Below are positions 23,801 to 34,749 of a stretch of DNA of 64,000 bases, piece after piece. Source of the DNA: Heterobilharzia americana (Eukaryota; Platyhelminthes; Trematoda; Strigeidida; Schistosomatidae). The translations under genes were made by a program, and so were the position numbers. The stretch is from the NCBI GenBank assembly GCA_944470555.2, contig OX104127.1, positions 142,804,786-142,868,785 of the forward strand, written 5' to 3'. Every line of letters begins with the position of its first letter. Position 1 is the stretch's first letter. The notes under the pieces were generated by a model, which did no database searches, was not told where the DNA came from, and was given only the letters and a program-made list of their open reading frames with translations.

Positions 23801-26018
23801 TCAGTATTGTCCAGATATCTAAATACCTATTGAGAATTAGGCGTACTCTGCAGCAGCTTACTCTGCTTAACTAGACGTTTTTAAAACATGACCGTTAGAA
23901 GTGAAGAGTGAAAGAATTCTTTGGCGCTTAACCAGTTTTGTTTGTAGCATCATCGGCATACAATGGAGCCATCACGTGAATAATAGAGACTATGGAGAGT
24001 CTTACGCAAGGGAAGTAAAGTCATTTGATGTTTCAAAGTGACTAAAACATTTCACATACTGACCCATTGTCTCCTCTGGTGCAAAATGGTAGCTAGAAAA
24101 GGACTAGCCTTGAATAGGCTATGTAGTATGGCTCAAAGTCGATCGCAATGAAAAAGATGCGTTCCCACCCTACTGATCACGGTATCACATCCCGTTATTA
24201 GTTTTGCTTCGGCTTTTTCCATGGTTTTCATAACTTCTGATAGTACCATCTTCATTTCTTTGTAATATAACAAACTGAGAATTCTGTACTGCAAACAAAA
24301 TCATGGTTCCAGATAAAACAAATGTATCATCACATTTTTTTTTGTTGCCCCCTACATTGATGCACTGGTGAGGTGTCAGTTCAGTCTATCATGTGTTTAT
24401 ACTCCCTTGCTGAAATTAGTCTCTGCAGTAGTTGAAGGCATCTATGCTAGGGTATACATTAGACCCACGATTTTGATTACAGAATAAATAAAGAGAATAA
24501 TCAACTAGTCGATGCAAGAATCAAGAGTAAGAACATCTCATGTAGTTATTGCTTATGCCTAATCGATTTCCACATTCACAACTGACTGTCAGTGCTACTT
24601 CCAGCTTCTTTTCCAAAATTTAGCATCGTTTTACACTAAAAGAAAGGTAAAACAGAACTAGGGTTTGGTGGTGAGTAGCACGAAGAATGTTGAAGTTCAT
24701 TTATATATGAGTAATTTTTACGGATATCTTGGTGTGACCGTCAATAAAAACGAGATATGATCGCAAATTGTGAAACGTGGAGTCCTAGGATTTACTTATT
24801 TGCAATGAAGAATCATAAGTGATAAAGTCACATAAACATACAAATAGCATTCACAATCACAACGAAAAACCTACCACTTAAAATGATATTCACAAGAGCA
24901 ATGAAATTAAACATTTCCACACACTCTAGGTAGTAAGAATAAAAATACATTCAGGACCTACTTGAATTGTGTCCACCAATTGTTTACGACAAGTGCGTTC
25001 GTTTTCGCAATCGTAAGGTAATCGCATTGAGTCCAACAGCTCAAGAGTACGCATACAGCGTTCCATAATGTCAATCGTAGACTTAACGTGCATTGTTATC
25101 TCCGAATTGTTGGAATCATTCTAAGGTATATATTGAAAAAACGGTGTGAATTCCTGAAATGCATAGTAAAATAGGTTATTTCCTGCTGGTCATCAGTGTA
25201 ATACTTGAAGCTATGCCATCCTAACAAATACGGTTAACAGAAATACAACCGTTAGAGGCTTTTGTCCCAGTCAGACTGAAAGAAAATAGCTAAAGATGTA
25301 GAGAATCAGTGACAAACAATCCTGAAGAGCTTGATTCTGATATCATGGAGTCTTGTGGTATAAAGATTTTCACGTAAGTTTGTGACTCAAAAGTGGTTGA
25401 ATGACTTAAGTAGTAGCCACTCTATTGACAGTTTGTACACAGCGGCTCCCCGGTTTAGGTACCGGCCCACAAGACACGGAAATGTTGAAACTTTTCAGAT
25501 TTATGTAAGGTAAACACCAGAGTATCAGAATCAGGTCTGACATTCCAAAGGCAGCTTCCTGTGTGGAGTCAATGAAAAGATCGAATGTAATGACTGGAGA
25601 GTGAAGTTGGTTGCAGTGTTCCTTAAAAATAAGTGGCGTCCTTTGGGGTTATTTGCTACATTTAACCTTTATTTGCCATGTAGTGTCACACTAAAAGCCA
25701 AATCATATCCTGATGTTTATTCTTGCCTGTGCACCGCGGTATCGATCCAAGCAGTCAGGCTTCACATCGCGATGTGAAGCCTGACTGCTTGGATCGATAT
25801 CCGGTCTTGTTTGGCCATACCATATCTACACGAAGTCCTAAAGACACTACCTGGGAAAGTGTTTTAATTTGAACACCCCGGAAAAACATAGTAGCTTATA
25901 TACCATAAGGCGTTAAAGCTGACTAAAAGGTTAATATGTAACCACCATTTCTACCTGTGCTGGCATAGGAGAATTATGAAAAACTTTCAAATGTCAGCGA
26001 TATCATTACACCGTGGCG

Positions 26019-26052
<34 letters not shown>

Positions 26053-26736
26053 AAAACATATATGGTGGATAGGAACAAAAACACTAAGAAGCCACAGGAT
26101 AAGCGTCGGGAAGTTTGATGCGTAACGGCTTACATAAGCTAACGTCATTTGACTGACCTCTAGACTAGAAAAGTTACCAGGGTGATATTTGCGTTATTAC
26201 AACGGTGAGTCACTATTTCCTTTTTGAACAGATAAGAAGTAATAGTATGACAATTAACAGACCATTAGTGGAACTCACGATGTTATGCAGCTTTCTTGAG
26301 AGATTCTCTAATTCCAAACTGATTGAGTCAGATGCGCTTTTCGCTTTGGTAATCTTTTCCGCTTCATCTGGGTCAAGCTTTTCGACCTACAAACAGTCGC
26401 ATAAACTTCATGTTTACAGTCAACTCACTGAACCAAGAACCATAACTCTAGATCCAGGAGTAAGACCACAAGAAGAAATTAGGGCATCAGGATCTGCTAA
26501 AGATCTTCCTAGACTAGATAATATGAATTCACTTGAAAAGTACCTTTGTATATTAGCCTTTGTTTGTGGAATGGAATGTGCACTACGCTCTCAATTGACT
26601 TCGTTAGGTCTTGCAACGTCGCGTCGCAACTTGAAGGCAGAGGAACAACATACTTGTGACCACCTATTTGAAAAAGGTCATATGAAGTAGTTGACCTACC
26701 AAAAACAACTTGTATGCTACAACTCTGGTCCGTCAT
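20873..26736 (-). CDS. BAG1: BAG1-like Hsp70 co-chaperone, complete
   Basis: Five exons on the - strand: 26736-26544, 26508-26429, 26386-26279, 25120-24962 and 20938-20873; total 606 nt, 201 aa. Residues about 5-92 form a ubiquitin-like domain (TLQDLTKSIESVVHIPFHKQ, LIYKGRSLADPDALISSCGL, SRVMVLGS), as in BAG1. A charged helical linker follows (VEKLDPDEAEKITKAK). Exons 4-5 give the BAG domain, whose helices bind the Hsp70 ATPase domain and promote ADP release (STIDIMERCMRTLELLDSMR, RKQLVDTIQEFLVQADKLRG). All introns are GT-AG and in phase; the first two are only 35 and 42 bp, the last two 1,158 and 4,023 bp. The ATG at 26736 is chosen because the domain starts directly after it. Human isoforms are longer at the N terminus. 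The last intron contains an inverted tRNA-like SINE pair. Confidence 0.9.
21040..21525. repeat. tRNA-like SINE inverted pair
   Basis: - strand copy at 21275-21410 and + strand copy at 21400-21520, with a further 5' fragment at 21045-21095. Each has the layout 'agatttttatttcgcctcaa', tRNA-like core, 'aattttcatttc', 'aatcatcaacc'. Lies in BAG1 intron 4. Distinct from Smα: no hammerhead follows the tRNA-like part. Confidence 0.7.
21419..21490 (+). ncRNA. tRNA-like cloverleaf (SINE head)
   Basis: Folds as acceptor ACCATG/CGTGGT, D arm GCTC/GAGC, anticodon stem CGGG/CCCG with loop TCGGAAG, and T arm GCTGG-TTCGAAT-CCAGC. The loop puts GGA at the anticodon position, but there is no long variable arm as a serine tRNA would need. 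The opposite-strand sibling at 21300-21372 is embedded in the same flanks. Best read as a tRNA-derived SINE head rather than a working tRNA gene. Confidence 0.65.
21530..23425. other. BAG1 intron 4, unassigned
   Basis: An (AGT)n run at 21888-21905. No exon, RNA gene or recognisable repeat otherwise. Confidence 0.45.
23430..24260 (+). mobile_element. Possible ancient non-LTR RT remnant
   Basis: Around 23930-24010, one frame reads IIGIQWSHHVNNRDYGE, which resembles the 'GI-W-HRVNN' motif in the C-terminal part of RTE-like ORFs; surrounding frames are full of stops. Weak: based on one motif. Confidence 0.3.
24261..24961. other. BAG1 intron 4, unassigned
   Basis: Nothing recognised. The donor of BAG1 exon 4 lies at its high-coordinate edge. 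Confidence 0.45.
25740..25799. repeat. 60-bp perfect palindrome
   Basis: Two 30-nt arms with no spacer, centred between 25769 and 25770 (TCG|CGA). The left arm runs 'tatcgatccaagcagtcagg...catcg' and the right arm is its exact reverse complement. The next bases outward on each side are imperfect matches. Confidence 0.97.
26018..26051. repeat. (AAT)n microsatellite
   Basis: About 11 AAT units. Confidence 0.95.
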
Positions 26737-26939
26737 TTCATGATAACAAGAAACCTGAAGCCTAACAGCCGACGTTCAGCGTCAATTCACAAATATCCGG
26801 TTTTCGAGTCAAGGTCATCCCTCCAAATTCGTGCCTTCAGTTTCAAATGGCTGGCAACGGAATAAGAGAAACTTCTACTCAATAGACTTTGGTATTTAAA
26901 AGAGATTAACGTAGTAGAAGTAAGCTATTTGTTACTGAG

Positions 26940-28080
26940 CTCCTGTTCACATCGTAAGTAGATGTCGTGGGGGCGCTCAAAGGGTTCAGGCAAAGCCAAG
27001 TTTAGCAACTCTTAGGGGCATATGTTGCACCTAACATCTAACCTGCTATGTTGAAGACTTAGTTTCTGTGTGTCTTCTCTGACAGTGGCATGGGAAATAA
27101 GGCGAGTAGTCGGTGAAGTGGGTGTCCATGGGTGCTTCGGACAGTGTTAGTCTTCATCAAATCCTCTCGCAGCCCTCTATATTCCACGGCGTATAGATCA
27201 AACGCTGCCAGTCGTTCATATGTGTCTTAAGCCAAAGTCCTCGAAGAGGTTTGGCCGACTGTCTGTGGATGCGTCTGAGGCTTATTTTATTTTTCTGAGG
27301 CAGGGTATGAGACTATGGTCTCGAATTCTGGGTGAGGCTGTATAAAGTCATTGAAAATTTGGCGGAAGAAACTACGGTCGCACTGCCCGAAACTTTGTCT
27401 ATGAGTTACTAAAACTGTTTTCAAGAAACCCCAGCCTGACACTGTTCTAATATCCAACTTTTTGTACGAGGTAGCGCAAACCCACTGATTTCTTCACGCC
27501 CGCTTCTGGTTTTAACGGAACGGTCCCATGTGTTTGGTGGATTCCGATTCAGTAAGTTTATGCACTCGTCTGCTGTAGCTCTAGTTGGCTTGACGAGTCT
27601 TGGAAGTCGTTTAAATTTGCAGGTATTTTATGACTTGTCCTAGGGCAGACGGCGCATCAGCAGTCTCGGTAGCCAATGCTTTCCAGTGGCCATAAACTCG
27701 CAGACAGAAAAAGTGTGAACACGCACAAGTTTTCGCCTCCTGATGGGCTATTCTCGTCGGGTCTCCATGAAGACTACCTCACAGGCCTGTCGGTGGGATT
27801 CTGCCGTCCGGATGACTTGGATTACTTAGTATTTTGTAAGCCGCTATAAAGCCTCCACTTAACTTACAGTAACTAAGAAAGTATCCAATATCCAATATCT
27901 TTTTAACGAGCTTGTGTAAACCAACTGATTTCCTCGCGCTTGCTTCTTGGTCTTGCGGAACGGCTCCAGATCTTTTGGCGGATTCCGATGCAGTAGGTCC
28001 AGCCACTCGTCTGCTATGGCTCTAATTTACAGAACAGGAAGTTAAGTGTTGGTTTGTTTGCCTTGGACTGTGGTGCAGTT
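26940..28080 (-). mobile_element. Decayed CR1-type RT fragments
   Basis: The - strand reads ESAKRSGAVPQDQEASARKS and AAYKILSNPSHPDGRIPPTG (28005-27779), parallel to the thumb/C-terminal segment of the better element at 28356-28895 (ACKIMSNPSHPKRG). The part below 27779 repeats similar segments ('ggttttaacggaacgg' and 'ggtcttgcggaacgg') in a worse state, suggesting two old copies in tandem. Confidence 0.6.
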
Positions 28081-28355
28081 GGCTTCTTCAGATGTCGAGT
28101 TGCCAGACAGTTGTTCGGACTGGTCGCAAGAGAGGATTGGGGATAGTGAAGAGAAAACCTAGAAAGTGTTTATGTGAGTAAAAGAAGAGAGGAAAAGTGA
28201 ACTAATGGAGCAATCTACTTACACCCAAGTAAGGTGAATCGGAATGCAAAGGTATGAAGAACTTAGGTAAGTGAGGCTAACTTATGGCAAGTGGAAGGGG
28301 TGAAAAGGGCTTGGATGGATACAATAGAAAGAGAACTGGTTGGCGTGGCTTGGCA

Positions 28356-30807
28356 TCACTTCGTGTTCCAGCTACGCGTGGGTAGACCGTGAGTCTCTGC
28401 ATGACTGTCTAGCCTCTTCTCGAAGCTTTCAACAGTTGGGGCGGAGACCACCTCTGCTGGTAGTGCGTTCCAGTACCCATAGACTCGGAGGGAGAAGAAC
28501 CGCGGACGCACATGTGTTTTTGACTTCTGGTGTCCTATTCTATCGGGGTTTCCTCGAGGATCTCCGTAGTAGCCACTCGGTAGGACCCCTCTTTTTGGGT
28601 GACTTGGGTTACTCATTATTTTGCAAGCCATTTTTAAGTCGCCATGTATCCTTCGATAGCTAAGGGAGCACAGACCTAGGTCCTTGAGTCTATCCTCGTA
28701 TGTTTTTCGTTGCCTTCCAACAACCCCTTTAGTGGCTCGCCTCTGGACCTTCTCCAGTAAGTCCGCGCCTCTTTTCCGCTGTGGTGGAGCGAAGACGTTA
28801 TGGACCTCTAAGTGGAACCGTATATAAGTCTTATAGAGCTTCAGAAAGGGTTCTGGGGTGAGGGCACTCAGTTGTCTACGCACAAAGTGTAGCATCCCAT
28901 ATGCCTTTGAGACATCACCTGGGGTAACTGGAACTGGTGTCCAGTTTCTCCGTCACCGTTAGACCCAGGTCTTTTTTTGCTGTGGTATGGGATGGACGTG
29001 AACCACAGAGATAGTAGGATGTTTTCTGGGGATCAGGAGTGCGAAAAAACATGGACCGGCACTGATCCAGATTAAATGCCAGGTCGTTATTAGTTCCCCA
29101 CTCCTCTAGTGTTCTGAGGTCCTTCTGTAATACCACAGACTCCGCCTCGCAAGTTATTGCCCTCCATAACTTGACATCATCAGCGTATAAGAGAATCGGG
29201 GAGCTGATATGCTGCGGCAAGTCATTTGCGAACAGCAGGAACAACACTGAGCCGAAGGTTGCTCCCTGTGAGACACCGGATGAGGATGTTCTCTAAGTTG
29301 AGTAGACCCTGTTGACTTTCGTGCAGAACTCCCTGTTGTCTAAGTAGTTCTGCAGCCACGATAGCACCTGGCTGCGAATGCCTAACCCAGCTATCTTATG
29401 CATTAGGATATGGTGTGAGACGGTGTCAAAGGCTTTGTCGAAGTCCAGAAAAATTACGTGGACCGGGACCTTGAGATCGCAGCATGCTGTCCAGTGATCA
29501 TCGGCCGTCAGGAGGTTGGAGGCACAGGACCTACCCTTCTGGGAGCCATGTTGAGAATCACTGGGCGCCTGTTTTTTGTCCAGATATTCACCGATATGGT
29601 CGTCCATCACACTTTCCATAACTTGATATTACTGGTAGAAGTGCTTTGAATCTATAACAGTTGGGATTCTGCCTCTCCTCCTTTGAAGATGGGAGAAAGA
29701 ATAGCCCGTTTCCACTCTCGTGGGAGCTTTCGCTCATTTAGGGAGTGTTGGAAGAGGTGGCAGAGTGGGCCACTTAGGGTACTTGCACATTCTTTCAACA
29801 CAGATGGGCGAACGTCGTCGCACCCTGGGAATTTTCCGGCGCTCAACTTTAAGAGCTTGTCAAGAACAACAGCGCGAGTTACCTGTATTTCGTGTAACTC
29901 AGTAGCATCGGGTAACGTTGAAGGCTGTTTGTGCAACTGGTATGCGCACTTTCTTGATAGAATGTTGAGCTGTGTGTCAGATGTGGTGCTCAGCATTTCA
30001 GCAATCTCATGTCCAGAGAGGTTTTCTCCGTTCGGACCTTTTATGACACATGCCCTTTGGCTTGTTGACTTTCTTTTTGCCATAAATCGGTAAAGGTTTT
30101 TAGGGTTTGCCTCAAGCCTTTCGGCGAGGTTGGGCTGGAACGACCTCCTGTCTCCCCACACCCTTATGTTGCTTCGATTCTGCAGAGTCATGCATGCGTC
30201 ATGGTCGTCCTGTTCTCTTGAGAGTCTCAATGTGTGCCATGCCCTTCTCTTGGCTTTTAGAAGGCGCTCAGTGCTCCGCTTCAGCCATGACGTTCGCTTT
30301 CTGTTTGCTGTTACCGCCAATGGGACGTTTTGCAAGACGGCCGCCTTAATGATATCTTTTACCAGTTCCCAGTGCTGGTCGATCGATAAGGAACACCAAT
30401 CCACTGGCCACAAAGCTGTTGAAAGGCTCTCGTTCACACCTTCGTAATTTGCCTTGCTGTAACATAGGTAAGGGCGAGGTCCCTCCCATGATAGCCCTTC
30501 ACTAAATACCAGGTCGAACATTACCGTGGCGTGATCGCTACTTCCGAGAGGGTTTTGTACCTGAACGTTTTCAACGAGAAGGGGATCACTAGTCAGTAGG
30601 CAATCCAGTTTAGATGGTTTACCATCTGACCCCCAGCGGGTGTTGCCGCTGATTTTTTTCCTGCAATCCAGCCATTTGGATGGCGTTTAGCAGGTTACAG
30701 TCAGACTTCCGGCTCAGGGTGGTGCCACCTTGCTCTAGGCTGAGGGTTGGAGCGTTGAAGCGGCCAGCCATTAAAATCTGGTCGTACCCTATAGTTGACA
30801 CTGTGGA
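28356..30807 (-). pseudogene. CR1 ORF2: endonuclease end and reverse transcriptase
   Basis: Blocks: endonuclease TIGYDQILMAGRFNAPTLSL (GDFN has become GRFN, an inactivating change at a metal-binding Asp) and a linker with RMK-type helices. In the RT are KLSAGKFPGCDDVRPSVLKE, LPREWKRAILSPIFKGG, QHGSQKGRSCASNLL, FLDFDKAFDTVSHHIL (first catalytic Asp present), LFANDLPQHI and LLYADDVKLW (YADD intact). The thumb/C-terminal part follows: LYKTYIRFHLE, RRATKGVVGR, FSLRVYGYWNALPAEVV. Stops or shifts lie near 29650, 29290, 28910 and in the endonuclease. DNA nicking and target-primed reverse transcription are the known roles of these domains. Confidence 0.85.
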
Positions 30808-32219
30808 TATAATAATAATATTTTTATTCCTGAATATACAGGCGCACACCATTTTTACAGGTACGAATAAGTTGATATACAAATTACATTCATCTTCATG
30901 GAAGGTAATCTTAATCCCCACCTATTGTCGCTAGAAGATATAAGTGCTGCATGTTCATATGATGGAACACCCCAGCGGAAAATTTACAAGTTGGACAAGT
31001 GGAAGTATTGTCTTTGCACTAACAAAAAAAACTAGGTTTGTATCTAGACACTATGGGTACAACCAGGAGAAAAATAAAGCTTGAAGCTAATGCTTCCATT
31101 GTAACAGTTTGTACTTTTTGCTTAAGATGATGATGAAAAGTTTGTGGATTGTTTATATATTGTACTTCATTGACGATTCCAGTACTGCATAATTCACCCA
31201 TGTTAGCACCATTCCACAACAAAGATTCATAATCTTGATGAATATCACGACTGAAAGCCAAATGTCTTTACTTTTCCTACTCCAGCATCCAGAAGCAATA
31301 GAGTTGTTTGAATGCACCAAATGGGCTTCCAGGACATCTTGTCCTTCGTTTTTACGGGTCGTGACAGCCTTGCGGTTGGTAAGTGCTGGACTTTGCTGGT
31401 CACTTTTATAATGAGTAAATCCTAGATTTTGGTAGTTATGAAGTTGCAGTCCAGTGAACATTTTTGTTTCTGCTTGTTGTAGTTAGGTATTCTGAACGTG
31501 GTAAAACCAGTTACCCTCCAAGAAGGGTAGTTTCAGCCATGGTCTGTTCCATTGGCAACAAAGCCAACGCTTAGAACCGAATTATTTTTCTGCAACGAGA
31601 AAAGAATAGACAAGGCAGCAGGCGGAGAAAGCAAGAATTTCATCAAGGAGAGTGTTTTCTATGTTCGTGTTTCTCCCTACTTAACTTCACCTTGCTATGG
31701 CTTTCACTGTATATCCTTATTCTGTAGAGTATTTAAAAATATAGATTTCATGCTGTCATGCGGTGTAGGACTTCTGTTTTTGATTACCGCGTTGGGTGGG
31801 GCACAATGTGCCGTTAGTTTGAGGTGGTAACTTATGAAAGTTACCTCAACGCTTCATATGAAGGGTCAGTGTAGGTGTGGTGGCTATCATTATACATTAA
31901 GAGAGCCGAGTATACTAAGTGTCATGAACGAGACTGTTTGTGTATTCAATAAGCCGTAGAAGTCACCAGATGATAAGAAGTAAGCCAGTAACCGACCGAA
32001 TCCAGAGGTTGATTTAGAGGCCTTCACTTCAGCTGGAAGTCTGTTCCACAACTCAGAGCACTTGACTGTGAAGAAGTCTGCGCGCAAGCAGGACTTGAAC
32101 TACTCCATTTTGAGGCTATGGGCGTGGTTGCGCAGATCGTAACAACCGTTGTGTTCGAACTGAAACTCACCACTGGCTGTAAACGAGTGTTTATGTAACA
32201 CATTAAAGAGGCGTGTCGG
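30808..32219 (-). mobile_element. Nested non-LTR insertion inside the CR1 endonuclease
   Basis: At its 5' end (32219) it carries the C-terminal end of another RT ORF: FNVLHKHSFTASGEFQFEHN, CLRADFFTVKCSELWNRLPA, then TSGFGRLLAYFL and a stop near 31888. It ends at 30808-30831 with 'aatattattattat'. Both flanks are CR1 endonuclease codons that join in frame (AVN|STVSTIGYDQ) once it is removed. The 1-kb stretch from 31880 to 30830 has no recognised content and may itself be composite. No clear target-site duplication was seen. Confidence 0.75.
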
Positions 32220-32642
32220 GTTAACTGCTTGGAGTAGTTTTTGGTTGTGTCCCAAGTTGCTATTAAGGGATTTATGGACTCCTCCAAATAGGAATTCGGT
32301 GTGTTTGACCGTGAAGTGGCAGCAGATAGAGTCTGGGAGCTCTGGCAGTGCGTGTCAGTGGTTTGTTTGCTTCTGAACCACTTGTTCACGCATAGTGCAA
32401 CCCCCCCCTCCGTCCCTATGTTCTCTGTCTCTCCCGAACAGAACCATATCATCTATGTTAACTTCGGTGTCGATTGTGTCTGATGACAACCACATTTCTG
32501 TCAGGATCATGATTTTCGGGGTGAGGTCGAGACAGAGGGATCGGAGCTCTGACATTTTACTTCGAAGTCCTCTCACGTCGCTGTAGAGACACTTGGAGGT
32601 GCTTCTCGTAATGCGAGATGTCTGTGAGTGAACTAGTGGCAC
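32220..32642 (-). pseudogene. CR1 ORF2: endonuclease N-terminal half
   Basis: YSDVRGLRSKMSELR, KIMILTEMWLSSD (catalytic Glu in TEMWL), then after a shift at a run of Gs (32400-32406) GGVALCVNKWFRSKQ. After a second shift come ELPDSICCHFTVKHTEFLF and GGVHKSLNSNLGHN. The usual 'GCVYRSPNS' is changed to GGVHKSLNS. It continues at 30807 across the nested insertion. Confidence 0.8.
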
Positions 32643-32663
32643 TGGTTTGGATGTGAGGGGGTT

Positions 32664-34393
32664 CTAGTGACTGGCCAGTTCCAATGGAACTGGCCCAGTT
32701 AAGTTTTTCCCCTCGTCGACTGGTGCATTCGGTGTTGAGTGGAGGTTGCTGGTCTGATTCTCAACGTTTCGGTTTAGGGTTACGGTGGCCTGAGCACAGG
32801 GCGTAACTGCTGTCCGTTGCTGTCGCAGTGTTCTCGGTCTGCTTTCACAGCAGCGAACGTTACCACTTATGGTGCCCTTGACTTCGTACCACGTCTCCAG
32901 CACTCTGGTGAGTACTTCTGGGGATTCCAAGTTGATAGCCATCAGTCTAGGTGAGGTCATGGTTGTCAGATGCATGGGGCGTGATAGTCTGCCAATTATC
33001 TCAGCTGCAACCCTACTCAGCTCTATCCGAGCCAATAACCACTCCCATTGTTTGGCGTCGCGCGTGAACTCTTCACCCAGGGTACCGGTCACCATTTCAG
33101 GTATTCCATGTACGACCGTGGTTGTGGGTTTTTGTGGACCAGTTGCTTCTCGAGATGTCTTTCTTGACACCCATGACTGGTCAGGTCTGGCTTTAATGCT
33201 GGACGGTCTGTTGATGACCAGGGTGTGTGACAGCAAGAGGAACTTTTCAGCGTCTCTGGTTGAGTCTAGAGTCACTGTCATCGGCGGAGGCTTCGATGAG
33301 GGTGAGTGGGTGCCTTTGTATAGCCGACACAGTTTTGCCTCGAGAACGCCCAGACCTAGCATGGCACGGAGGGAGTCCCACTGCTGCCTGTCAAACTTGT
33401 CCTTATGTTCCAGAAGGCTATCGTCACAGACGGGAACGTTAAACAGAATGACAGAGCTAGATTGGTCAGTGATGCCAATATTATTCGATCCCATAGGTGC
33501 TTTTTCACGGGTGCTTTGGATTTTTTTCCCCCTGACCTGTTCTCTATGTTGTCCGCTGGATGCTGTTCCTGGTGTGGCTCCATGGCTTGAGGTGGATGCA
33601 GTCGTCTTTGGCGTAGGCAGTGTTTTGTTCGACTTGGAACTTCTCAGGTTTTTGGCCTTCTGTAGGCCATTGCCAAGACCATCCGGAGAGTGAATATCCT
33701 CTGGGACAGTGGTTTGGACGGATACCTGCTTTTTGATTACTGGAGATTTATCGGTTACTCTGAGTAAGCCTGAAGCTAGGTGAGGTCTCAGACGGCACTG
33801 TGGGCAAATGTACCAAAACCACGTGCACGGGTGACGCGTCATAAAGTTACAGTACTGATGTGGCACTTCTTTGTCACATCGGCAGTGCATCCATCTGTTG
33901 CAGCTGTTGCACTCGAAGGCAGCATCACTTTTGGTGACAGTGACAGCACATGTACGGCAGTTGTCGTCATGTCCATGCGGTTTTTCCAAACGTTTATACC
34001 CTACTCTTTGACGTTCCCGCCTAGTGGTTCTCACTGGGGATCGGGGTGGGCGCAGGGAGTAGCATGGGGCTCTGGATTCACTTTACTAGGTATAGTGACG
34101 TTGACTGTGCCGGGAGAACTGGTTGCACGACTACCTTCAAGTGTCGCAAGCCGTGATTGTGACCGACCGAGAGAGGTGGACTTGGGTGGTGCGTTCGTAT
34201 CCTCAATTGCTTTCTTTGCCGCGCTTTGGCGCCTCGTAGCTCCAGCCCTAGTAACTAATGAGAATGAGGTGGTCAGTAACTGTGCCGAGATTGTACTCAA
34301 AGCATTTCTACCGCTTGCCTTTCTAAGGGTCAGCATACTTTTACCACGCATATTAATATTAATAAACAGATGAAGATAAAGGAGGCAGAGCAA
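32664..34393 (-). CDS. CR1 ORF1 protein with PHD-type zinc finger
   Basis: Two frames that probably were one ORF. The first, 34393-34031, is basic and Ser/Thr-rich (SLGRSQSRLATLEGSR). The second, 34034-32664 (456 codons), carries a PHD-type zinc finger near its start (CRTC, CNSCNRWMHCRCD, ICPQC). A later region has FNVPVCDDSLLEHKDKFDRQ and SVILFN, like the nucleic-acid-binding part of CR1 ORF1 proteins. CR1 ORF1 products with a PHD finger are known and are thought to bind element RNA. The long intact second frame is notable given the damage to ORF2. Confidence 0.75.
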
Positions 34394-34749
34394 TGAGAAT
34401 GCACAGCAGTAAACAGAAGACTTTGGACCTTACCTTCAACCGTCTGTTCCTGCGACTCTGTCGAAGTTCAAAAACTACCAAGTCCTGGACGTAGATGTTA
34501 GTGGGACATATTTTGCTGCAGATACAGCAATCTGCGCTATAACAGTTAGTCGAGACAGCTAGACCTACCACACAGTTGTCCGTTTGGAGTGTGACGGTGG
34601 TGGTGAAGTAAGCAGTGATTTTTCTGCAGCAAGATTGTTGCAGAAACGTTGAATGAGGAGTTGAAAGCTCCTACTGGATAGTTGCAAATGTGGATTTTGT
34701 CGAGATGGATGGGGACGAGCTAAAACACGTCACTATTCAGGGAGCGCGC

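Larger units (their letters stand above)
25121..26278. other. BAG1 intron 3
   Basis: 1,158-bp intron holding a 60-bp perfect palindrome (25740-25799) and an (AAT)n tract (26018-26051). No coding content. Confidence 0.6.
28140..34600 (-). mobile_element. CR1-type non-LTR retrotransposon, nearly full length, split by insertion
   Basis: Order on the - strand: 5' region (34600-34400), ORF1 (34393-32664), endonuclease start (32642-32220), foreign insertion (30808-32219), endonuclease end (30807-30530), reverse transcriptase (30521-28356), 3' region. Without the insert it is about 5 kb, usual for CR1. ORF2 has several stops and shifts but catalytic motifs are readable, so it is among the youngest copies of this family in the window. 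Confidence 0.85.

Noticed and set aside
26205..26690. 161-codon open frame on the + strand
   Set aside because: It lies antisense to BAG1 exons 1-3, which have clear domain homology and splice sites. The + frame has no motif of its own.
32869..33693. 274-codon open frame on the + strand
   Set aside because: Exact antisense shadow of the CR1 ORF1 on the - strand.
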